NCBI RefSeq assembly: GCF_004421105.1
Contig: NZ_CP038033.1
Location: forward strand, 949,659 to 1,013,658
Direction: 5' to 3'
From: Nitrosococcus wardiae
Lineage (GTDB): Bacteria; Pseudomonadota; Gammaproteobacteria; Nitrosococcales; Nitrosococcaceae
Length of the DNA stretch: 64,000 bases
This document shows, in pieces, positions 57,564 to 64,000 of the stretch (the first letter of the stretch is position 1; each line of letters opens with the position of its first letter). Below the pieces are notes generated by a model. It did no database searches and was not told the origin of the DNA. It saw only the letters and a list, made by a program, of their open reading frames with translations. The position numbers and the translations under genes were made by a program.

Positions 57564-57994
57564 AAGAAGGTACTTCTTTCCCTAGGTCTTTAACGATCCC
57601 AAATAACAACAATAAGCTGGCATAGCCCACTGGTGATCATGCGATATTCTTTTGTTTTCCTTGCCCTGCTGATAGGGATTCCCGGTGCTGGATTCGCTGC
57701 GGACCCCGCCGAATTATCCATTTATCTTTTTCAAGAAGGCCGACCCCAGTCGGAGGTGAAACTAGTTGTGGATGGCCAGCAATCCTTAAGCAGCGACCGG
57801 GATGGCGCCATTCACCTTTTGATTGAACCGGGTTCCCACTGCTTAAGTTTTAGCCGCTCTGGGAAGAGTCTCTTCATCTATGACCTTACGGTGGTAGCAG
57901 GGGAAAATATCCGGCTGTTTATTATTTTATTGGTAAATGAAAAAAACCACGTCCTCTGGGCGTGGTCAGAGTTCAACGGCTTTGCCAGTTGAAC

Positions 57995-58058
57995 GGCTCA
58001 TTGTTACCTCTATTCCGCGTTGTCCCCACAACGCACCGAGAGGTAAGAACAATGAGCC
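57995..58058 (+). promoter_or_regulatory. Long hairpin hiding the tnpA ribosome site and start
   Basis: Arms GGCTCATTGTT (57995-58005) and AACAATGAGCC (58048-58058) perfectly complementary; inside, ACCTCT/AGAGGT and GCGTTGT/ACAACGC with a CCCC loop. The right arm holds AGAGGTAAG and the ATG of tnpA. Known for IS200: such a leader hairpin blocks read-through and translation of transposase. A second IR GTTCAAC/GTTGAAC lies just before it (57971-57994). Confidence 0.75.
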
Positions 58059-58486
58059 GTTTTCGGAAGCTATCACATACAATCTGGCACTGTCAGTATC
58101 ACATCGTATGGGTGCCGAAGTACCGTCATCGGATACTGACGGGACGGGTGGCAGAGGAAGTCGGGTGGTGCATACGCGCTTTTGCAGAGCAGCAGAAGGG
58201 GGAGGTGGTGGAGCTGAATGTCCAGTTCGATCACGTTCATTGGTTGGTATGGGTGCCCCCGAAGGTCTCGCTCTCGGATTTTGTGGGAACGGTGAAGGGA
58301 CGCACGGCGATACGGGTATTCAACAAATTCCGAGAGCTAAAGCGCCGACTGTACTGGGGTCATCGGTTTTGGGCGCGAGGGTACTGTGTAGATACGGTGG
58401 GATTGGATGAGGCGAAAATCCGCGCGTATGTGCAGTACCAAGAGAGACGAGAGCGCCGGGCAGAGCAACAAGGTCTGGATGTCTAA
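58052..58486 (+). CDS. tnpA: IS200/IS605-family transposase TnpA
   Basis: Y1 HUH single-strand transposase (144 aa). Seen: YHIVWVPKYRHRIL near 16-29, HUH motif HVHWLVWVP (His61 and His63), and the catalytic Tyr in IRAYVQYQ (Tyr126 likely). Full length. Start at ATG 58052 inside the leader hairpin; an upstream in-frame extension exists but is element sequence. Excises and inserts single-stranded DNA at hairpins. Confidence 0.95.
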   Translation: MSRFRKLSHTIWHCQYHIVWVPKYRHRILTGRVAEEVGWCIRAFAEQQKGEVVELNVQFDHVHWLVWVPPKVSLSDFVGTVKGRTAIRVFNKFRELKRRLYWGHRFWARGYCVDTVGLDEAKIRAYVQYQERRERRAEQQGLDV

Positions 58487-60241
58487 TTGATTGACGAGTG
58501 AAAGGGGGCAACTTAAGCCTTGCCTCCTCTGGGGGCAAGGCAGACTCATCCCCTTTTAGGGGTCAATACAAATCCACCCGCTCTGCGGGTGGATTCTTTA
58601 CTTGCGGATTCCAGGGAGCCTTCCATGGAAGTGGAAAGCTCCGCAGTAGGTGGCGAGAAGGTTGAATCCAAACAGGAGGTGGTGAAAGGCGAGCCGGGTT
58701 TGATCCGAGGCCGGGTGCTTTCAGCCGAAGACGGCAATCCTTTGGTGGGAGTGAAATTGTATGTGAGCGGTTTGAATCTGGAAATGACCAGTGATCAAGA
58801 GGGGACTTATCAAGCAGAATTGCCTCCAGGGGAGTACAGTGTTTCGGCGGTGACCGCCGGCTTTAATACCCAGATTCGCGATTCCATCAATTAGCAGTGG
58901 ACAATTTTCCTTTTCCCGCCGGGCAGACAGCAATCAGACGATCTTTGCCGATTTAACTGATAATGACGATACCATTCGCTTTTCCGTCAATCTGCCGTTA
59001 GAACTATTCAACCGCCTCGATCTCAATTTATCCAGTGGTTATCTTTCCCGGCAGCGTGAACGGGAGTCGGAAATCCGCCGTTTTGATTTTGCCCAGTTCG
59101 GTCCTAAATCCCGGGATCCGGAAATTCTTGCCCTTTCTTCCCTGGAAGATATCTTGTCCCCAGAAAATATTGGGGTTGAGGGATTTCAACTCCGCGAAGC
59201 CACCCGCCCAACCGATAATTATGAAGCCATCCAAGAGTTAGAGGCTTATTTTAGCCAAATTGATGCCAATTTTTTTGATCGGCTACGTTTGGCGGGGGGG
59301 GTGCGGGTGGAAGACAATCGCCAGAGCGTCAAAACCTTCGCTTTGTTCAATCCTAATCAGGAGCCTATTGAGTCAGTGCTCAGTAGCGTCGATCTACTGC
59401 GTGCCGTGGCGGCCACTTATTTCCTGAGTGAGCAACAGCTATAGTGAGACCCTTTCCCGTCCCGACTTTAGGGAGCTTTCCCCAGCACCGTTCATCGATC
59501 CGGAATCTGATGCAGAAACCGTGGGCAATCCAGATCTCCAGCAGATTTTTATCACGAGCTACGATTTACGCTGGGAGTACTACTTCTCGCCTAGTGAACA
59601 TATGTCGGCTGCCTTTTTCTGGAAGGATATCCAAAGCCCCATTGAAAAAATTCTTCTGCCGGGTCCCGCTGGACTGCTGACTTTGGAGAATGCCGAAACG
59701 GCCAATGTTTGGGGAATTGAACTGGAATTGATGAAATATTTGGATTTTATCCATCCTCGTCTAGAGCATTTTTATTTCGGCGGCAATGTCACCTATACCC
59801 AGTCGGAAATCCAACTCAAGCCAGAGGATTTGGCTGTGCAAACCACTGGTCAGCGGCCATTCCAAGGGCATTCCCCCTATTGTTAATGCGCAGATTGGCT
59901 ATGACAATCCCGCTCGGGGCATTGTCGCCACCCTGCTCTACAATACTTCCGGCGAGCGCATTATTGAAGTAGGAACTTTAGGGGCACCGGATAAATACGA
60001 GCAGCCCTTCCATCAATTGGATTTCGTGTATCGTCACCAATTTGGCGATCACTGGCGGTTGAATTTAAAAATGAGAAATCTCTTAGATGATGAAATAGAG
60101 GTACTGCAGGGAGATAAGGTGACTCGTGCTTTCCGTCCGGGGCGGGAGTTTAGCATTGGTTTTACGTGGGACTTTTAAGGCCGGTGAACGTGGCTCCATG
60201 TTGGCAAAGCTCGGCTTTCTCTCTCAGCGATTGTCGCTATT

Positions 60242-60281
60242 TTGTCATCTTTCTGTCATCTGAATTTAAAAATACTGTCAT
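60242..60281 (+). promoter_or_regulatory. PHO-box-like array upstream of secreted-protein gene
   Basis: TTGTCAT (60242), CTGTCAT (60253) and CTGTCAT (60275): spacings 11 and 22 bp, so all on one helical face. Two match the E. coli PhoB half-site exactly. A -10-like TAAACT lies 10 bp after the last half-site, a normal PhoB-promoter geometry. It is 55 bp before the start codon of the secreted protein. No score computed. Confidence 0.6.
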
Positions 60282-60336
60282 TCCCGCCCCTTAAACTGTG
60301 ATGAGTTACTCAATAAGCATACAAGGGCACTACTCC

Positions 60337-60897
60337 ATGAAACGAACGAATACTCTCCGCAAGATGATTATCCCTGCTGCCTTGATTGGGGGATTAGGCA
60401 TGGGATCAGCATACGCCATCAATGTTGAGAATGTTGATGGTACGCTTACTGGTAATTGGTGGGAAGGCCCAGAAAAATCTGGCCGTGGTTTGCTCTTAGA
60501 GGTGACGGAGGCGGACACGGGCAATGTGTTGGTTGTGAACTGGTTCACCTACGATGACGGTGGCAATCAAATCTGGCTGAACGGTGCCGCGCCTGTTGAC
60601 AGGGGGTCTAACTCTGTCACTGTACCTCTTATCCGCAAGGAAGGCGGTCAATTTGGCCCCAATTTCCAGGCTGACCAGGCCAGCGCTATCGATTGGGGGG
60701 AAGCCACCTTCACTTTTGAATCTTGTAATCAAGGGACAGTCGATTTTAATGGCCTAGATGGCACCGGTACTTTTGAAATCCAAAATTTAACTCGCCCCCA
60801 AGGCATTACTTGTGTCATTGAAGAGGTCGACTTTATTGGTGCTTTCCGAGATCGCAATGATGATTGGACTCAGGATTGGACTATTGGCCTCGATTAA
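60337..60897 (+). CDS. Secreted protein of unknown function with WW-G-type motif
   Basis: A 186-aa protein with signal peptide (MKRTNTLRK, hydrophobic core, SAYA-I cleavage near 27). The mature part has GNWWEGPEKSGRGLLLEVTE and VVNWFTYDDGGNQIWLNG, a motif pair I recognise from secreted or surface proteins of gammaproteobacteria (xWWxPxxSGxG...WFTYDxxGxxxWL). Two Cys (CNQG, TCVIEE) may form a disulphide. Function unknown. It lies under the PHO-box-like array and after the TonB receptor remnant, suggesting phosphate-starvation expression. Confidence 0.75.
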   Translation: MKRTNTLRKMIIPAALIGGLGMGSAYAINVENVDGTLTGNWWEGPEKSGRGLLLEVTEADTGNVLVVNWFTYDDGGNQIWLNGAAPVDRGSNSVTVPLIRKEGGQFGPNFQADQASAIDWGEATFTFESCNQGTVDFNGLDGTGTFEIQNLTRPQGITCVIEEVDFIGAFRDRNDDWTQDWTIGLD

Positions 60898-60918
60898 TTA
60901 TCTTTGTTTCTGTTAAGA

Positions 60919-60954
60919 AAAAAACCCGTGGGCTGTAGAGCTTGCGGGTTTTTT
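60919..60954 (+). terminator. Rho-independent terminator after secreted-protein gene
   Basis: Perfect 10-bp arms AAAAAACCCG (60919-60928) and CGGGTTTTTT (60945-60954) with a T-run, 22 bp after the stop. A strong intrinsic terminator, symmetric enough to act on both strands. Confidence 0.85.
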
Positions 60955-61191
60955 ATTGCCCTCCGCTAGTGGAGCCAGAGATTTCATCTCGTGCTCTAAC
61001 TGATCGCTTCCCTTTTACAGAGTTTCTGAATCCTCGCCTTATTAACAGTTTTTTTCACTACGTCTAGGTTCTTTTGGGCATGAGATACCAGAGGACAATG
61101 GCCACGAGGAATAAAGTTTTTCCTATGCTTGCGCTTGATGAGAGCTTTCGCAATGTCACTGTTCGCTTCCAAGAAACGATTGACAATACAG

Positions 61192-63573
61192 TCACTTAAG
61201 TGGCATTTTAGGCGGATTTTCCTGCAGTTCAATGGCTGAGGTAAGAATGATGCGCTTTGCATGTCTTCGGCTGGGTTTGACCTTCAGCCGCCCTTCTATC
61301 TGATACAAGCGCTCCTCAATATGCTCCAGGATATTATAGGCAAAGGGCTGAGCTTTGTCTGGCACCCTGTCGAGGGATGCTTCAAGATTGATGCTCTTTT
61401 TCGGTATCAACTCAATTAAATGGTACCCGTCCTGCTGGCCGAGAATCACGCGCACTTTGGCCAGTTTGAAGTATCGGGCCATATACAGGAGCAAATCTTC
61501 TACATTCTGGAACATTAAAAGGCGTTGTCCAGGTTCTTTCATACAGTGAGCACCGCGTACCCCAACTTCCACCTCCATCCCATACACCAACTTCATATGG
61601 TGAGCGAGTTGCTGCAGGGCAGCCAGCAAACCACCTTTCTCTTCAAGCAAAATGTGATCAGTTACCTGAACATCTTGGGGCTGGAGTGAGCGGTCGATTT
61701 CTAGATCTTCTTGTCTCAATTCGCGCCACCACAGTGGGATAAGCGCGATACCGGCCAGTAGGAGAACCCATGGCCAAAAAGCGGACTCACCAGGGATACT
61801 GAGTATAAGTTTGCCCACGCTGACAAGCAGGAAAAATAAGGACAGGGCGGTGAGAATCGCAGCTTTCAGCCGTCGTTGAAATGCTTCCAATGGCGCGTTG
61901 GAACGATCGCCCGCTTTCTGTGCCGTATTTGACCAGAAGCCGAAGGGTTGGACCCGCTCATAGAAAGAGACGAGCACCTGATCATCGGTGCGCGGTGTTA
62001 CATAGGTGATGCCGATCGCTGCACTGGTGGTTACCAGCGCCATAATGCTAAGGCGCAGCCATTCGGTCTCAGGCTCCATTCCTAAGAAAAGTAATAGCAG
62101 TGGCGCGGTGATCAGGGACGCGGCTATGGCTGCCAATTCTGAATACAGATTAATTCGTTCCCATAGCCACCGCAGGATCAAAACGGAGCCCATTCCGGCA
62201 CCGAACAACAGCGAGATGAACCAGGCCGCTTGAATTGATCCCAAATTGGCCATGATTGCAAGCGCAATCACCAGGATCAGGATATTTGCCAATCGCGCTA
62301 CGATGACCAATTCATGGCTTTTGGGCTCCCGTTTGAACCAGTGTTGGGAGATTAGGCGATCATAGATATCATTACTCCAGTACGAAGCACCCCAATTCAG
62401 GTGCGTGTCCACAGTTGAAGCCAATGCCGCCAATAGACCGACCATCATCAAGCCGCGAATGCCTGGAGGCAGTAACTCGTTAATACCGGTGGCAAAGAGT
62501 ATCTCTCGGGAGGTTGCAAAATCTCCGCCGCTGATCTCTTGGGGCGAGAATGGATACAGAACAAGCAAGCCCACCGCAATGGCCAACCAGAGCAGGCTGC
62601 GGAGGAAAATCTGCATCCAGGCGAAGACCACCCCAGCCACCCGCGCATCCCGATCAGTGCGGCAAGCCATGGAACGCTGCGCCAGGTAACCGGTGCCATC
62701 TGCGTTCATCTGAAATAACCATTGCAGGCCAATCAAGGTCAAGAAGGGCAACAAGAGAGCCGATGTGGCTTCTGGGAAGAACGAGAGCATTCTGCTAGCC
62801 TCCTCGGCGCCATAAAGGTGAATGACTTGCGTCGCCAACCCCTCTAGTCCACCCACTTCCTTGATAATAACCCAGGCGTAAATGAAGGTGCCGATCATCG
62901 CTAAAATAAACTGGACTACGTCTGTGGCAACCACTGCACGCAACCCGCCCGTGGTCGAATACATGGCCGTGAATAGGAGAATCAGCAGGATCGATATCGC
63001 GTTATTAGTTGTCGCGATCTCTGGTGCAAGGCCCGTTACACTTTCGCCCAGCCGCAGTCCAGTCCCTGCAATGGAAGATACGACCGATTCATAAAAGCCA
63101 CTAGGCAGCCACTCATGCCAAGGCAAGAATACCTCAGTAATACGCACAGTCGCCACCATTACCATAGCGAGAACAACACAATTGATAACCGTGCCGTAGT
63201 AAATTGCCTTCAGACCACGCAGCAGTAACACTCCCCGTCCGCTGTAGCGGGTTTCGGTAAATTCAGCATCAGTAAGCACTCCGCTGCGCCGCCAGCCAAT
63301 GGCAAAGACAAAGGCCATCAACAGAAAGGCAAAACCGTAAATCCAAAGGCGCCAAAGCGCAAAAATCCCGGCTGTGGCGATCAAGCCGGTTACCAGCAGT
63401 GGTGTGTCCGCAGCAGATTGCGTAGCGGCCATAGAAAAGCCTGCCCGCCACCCGGAAATGGTCTTACCGGCAAGAAAGTACTCTTGCAGATTTTGAGAAG
63501 CTGCTCGGCGGGAATATAACCCAGCTGAGATAGCATAAACCACGAAAGCAAGGACAATGAGTAGATCAATCAT
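61192..63573 (-). CDS. Sodium:solute symporter (SSS family) with C-terminal soluble domain
   Basis: A 793-aa membrane protein. Seen: SSS core with a hydrophobic N-terminus, RRAASQNLQEYFLAGKTISGW, FSMAATQSAADTPLL, STTGGLRAVVATDVVQ, and about 13 helices to residue 520, then two helices near 590-635. The last ~150 residues are soluble: a GLLAALQQLAHHMKLVYGMEVEV segment and MFQNVEDLLLYMARYFKLAKVRVIL resemble the ATPase region of NarX/UhpB-type histidine kinases, but the catalytic N-box Asn is missing. CbrA-type proteins fuse SSS to a kinase, so a relic sensor tail is possible. Substrate unknown. Confidence 0.85.
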   Translation of the reverse strand: MIDLLIVLAFVVYAISAGLYSRRAASQNLQEYFLAGKTISGWRAGFSMAATQSAADTPLLVTGLIATAGIFALWRLWIYGFAFLLMAFVFAIGWRRSGVLTDAEFTETRYSGRGVLLLRGLKAIYYGTVINCVVLAMVMVATVRITEVFLPWHEWLPSGFYESVVSSIAGTGLRLGESVTGLAPEIATTNNAISILLILLFTAMYSTTGGLRAVVATDVVQFILAMIGTFIYAWVIIKEVGGLEGLATQVIHLYGAEEASRMLSFFPEATSALLLPFLTLIGLQWLFQMNADGTGYLAQRSMACRTDRDARVAGVVFAWMQIFLRSLLWLAIAVGLLVLYPFSPQEISGGDFATSREILFATGINELLPPGIRGLMMVGLLAALASTVDTHLNWGASYWSNDIYDRLISQHWFKREPKSHELVIVARLANILILVIALAIMANLGSIQAAWFISLLFGAGMGSVLILRWLWERINLYSELAAIAASLITAPLLLLFLGMEPETEWLRLSIMALVTTSAAIGITYVTPRTDDQVLVSFYERVQPFGFWSNTAQKAGDRSNAPLEAFQRRLKAAILTALSLFFLLVSVGKLILSIPGESAFWPWVLLLAGIALIPLWWRELRQEDLEIDRSLQPQDVQVTDHILLEEKGGLLAALQQLAHHMKLVYGMEVEVGVRGAHCMKEPGQRLLMFQNVEDLLLYMARYFKLAKVRVILGQQDGYHLIELIPKKSINLEASLDRVPDKAQPFAYNILEHIEERLYQIEGRLKVKPSRRHAKRIILTSAIELQENPPKMPLK

Positions 63574-63809
63574 GATACTGAGCGCATATTGTGCAGTTTG
63601 GCGGAAACCCCGAGATAGTTGCTGTCGTAATTCTCAGAAACTTCCTTTCCATTTAGCGACCTATTAGGTTTATCGACTTGCAACTCCACCCATTCTTTTG
63701 CTTTACTTTTAGCAAACGTATTTGTATGAGCTTAGTGGAGCTGTTTTGCGATGTCGATGATTTCTAGCGCATTGGTTTCTGAGTGGCCGTAGTCCAGGTA
63801 GAGAGCAGC
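63570..63809 (-). pseudogene. Unidentified short frame abutting the symporter, interrupted by TAA
   Basis: One reading frame runs ALYLDYGHSETNALEIIDIAKQLH, hits TAA at 63732-63734, and continues in the same frame AKSKAKEWVELQVDKPNRS and NGKEVSENYDSNYLGVSAKLHNMRSVS. It ends with a TGA that overlaps the symporter ATG (ATGA coupling). This amino-acid pattern looks coding, but I recognise no family. It may be a decayed gene, or a 39-residue ORF starting at GTG 63689. Confidence 0.35.
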
Positions 63810-63862
63810 CTACGGGGAATTAGCAGCCGAGTCGATGCTAGCTAGGATTAGCACCAGAGTTT

Positions 63863-63893
63863 AAAAAAAAATAGCCCGGAGGGGATCCGGGCT
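63863..63893 (-). terminator. Rho-independent terminator, minus strand
   Basis: Perfect arms AGCCCGGA (63873-63880) and TCCGGGCT (63886-63893) with an adjacent A-run on the plus strand (63863-63871), giving a T-run on the minus strand. It would end the transcript of the gene cut by the right edge. Confidence 0.8.
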
Positions 63894-63900
63894 AAAGGGT

Positions 63901-64000
63901 TTAGAGATAGTACCACGACTTTTCCGCCTCGTGGCCAGGCTGAATTAGAAAAGCTGTTATGGGTAAGTATATTTTTATGCTCGCGAGTATTCTATAGAGG
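63901..64000 (-). CDS. C-terminal end of an unidentified gene (cut by right edge)
   Basis: Open minus-strand frame entering from the right edge and ending at TAA 63901-63903, 8 bp before a strong terminator. The visible residues end LIQPGHEAEKSWYYL. No family can be named from 32 residues. The terminator position supports a real gene end. Confidence 0.4.
   Translation of the reverse strand, partial: LYRILASIKIYLPITAFLIQPGHEAEKSWYYL

Larger units (their letters stand above)
57930..58600 (+). mobile_element. IS200/IS605-family insertion sequence, TnpA only
   Basis: About 670 bp. Left-end hairpin ACCACG/CGTGGT (57946-57966); right-end hairpin with perfect 11-bp arms AATCCACCCGC (58571-58581) and GCGGGTGGATT (58585-58595) and a 3-base loop. 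No terminal inverted repeats or target duplication, as expected for this family. Edges are set so the flanking receptor frame joins (TTA then CTT GCG GAT) and could be off by a few bases. It carries one HUH transposase and no tnpB, so it is IS200-group. It lies inside the receptor gene. Confidence 0.85.
57639..60178 (+). pseudogene. TonB-dependent receptor pseudogene, split by IS200-type element and frameshifts
   Basis: Opens with signal peptide MRYSFVFLALLIGIPGAGFA and a DPAELSIYLFQEGR domain, then is cut at about 57930 by the IS. After the IS it resumes LADSREPSMEVESS (58601), with a carboxypeptidase-regulatory-like repeat ending FNTQIRDSIN and a stop at 58894. The plug domain and early barrel appear deleted. 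Barrel pieces then follow in separate frames: QFSFSRRADSNQTIF through FLSEQQL (stop 59444), YSETLSRPDFRELSP to 59886, and VNAQIGYDNPARG to the natural end FTWDF at 60178. At least three frame breaks. It was presumably the receptor served by the upstream TonB system. Confidence 0.88.

Noticed and set aside
57937-58410. A 157-residue frame running through the IS
   Set aside because: Alternative frame of the tnpA region; Gly/Arg-rich without domain features.
60957-61191. Small gene between the terminator and the symporter end (frame from 61262 to 60996)
   Set aside because: Its first third overlaps the symporter 3' end out of frame; the Lys/Arg-rich remainder has no start signal or known family. 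Could still be a remnant.

Overview
The window looks like a chromosomal segment of a gammaproteobacterium of roughly even base composition. The housekeeping neighbourhoods support this: mrcA divergent from pilMNOPQ-aroKB, sspBA beside petABC, coaE-zapD-yacG with pilDCB, and lptM-lysA-dapF-DUF484-xerC. The extra gene content (a tetrahydromethanopterin, H4MPT, C1 module and XoxF-type methanol dehydrogenase remains) suggests a Chromatiales-like methylotroph or ammonia oxidiser. Nitrosococcus is my best guess, from memory of the lineage only.

Layout. 1-7.3 kb: start of mrcA (minus), type IV pilus assembly/secretin operon, shikimate genes. 7.3-7.8 kb: AT-rich, hairpin-rich gap with a possible mini-gene. 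7.8-23.4 kb: a nearly continuous C1 cofactor and oxidation region. One minus-strand unit runs mfnD-like, mfnF-like, pabB, mfnE-like (methylofuran and pABA supply). A HisA-like gene follows on the plus strand. A long minus-strand unit then reads pntA, pntB, mtdA, RFAP synthase, broken mtdB, ATP-grasp, mch, RimK-like, CitG-like, fae. 23.5-29.3 kb: a Cys-rich protein with a broken signal peptide, a cupredoxin, gltX, then pseudogenes of xoxF and xoxJ. 29.3-34.5 kb: sspBA, the bc1 complex, DUF1614, FmdB. 34.8-49.8 kb: aspS, nadA, Nudix-ThiE, yacG/zapD/coaE, pilDCB, lptM-lysA-methyltransferase-dapF-DUF484-xerC. 50-52 kb: an HDOD-REC-GGDEF protein. 52.2-60.9 kb: a TonB2/TtpC-type energiser operon whose receptor gene is destroyed by an IS200-type insertion, frameshifts and a deletion; then a secreted protein. 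61.2-63.6 kb: a large sodium:solute symporter with a soluble tail.

How it works together. Fae, MtdA and Mch would condense formaldehyde with H4MPT and oxidise it to methenyl/formyl-H4MPT. The local ligases and synthases build H4MPT and methylofuran, and PntAB links the NADPH made by MtdA to NADH. The formyltransferase/hydrolase complex is not in the window. The methanol-oxidising end (xoxF, xoxJ), the second dehydrogenase (mtdB) and probably the exported Cys-rich protein are decayed, so the pathway seems partly eroded while its core and cofactor genes stay intact.

The most notable regulatory signal is a pair of PHO-box-like arrays (CTGTCAT-like half-sites on an 11-bp period). One lies before the TonB operon and one before the secreted-protein gene, implying a phosphate-starvation uptake locus that has lost its receptor. 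Other points of interest are a receiver domain with Glu in place of the phospho-accepting Asp, and a symporter tail resembling a degenerate histidine-kinase ATPase domain. No tRNA, rRNA or CRISPR array was seen.
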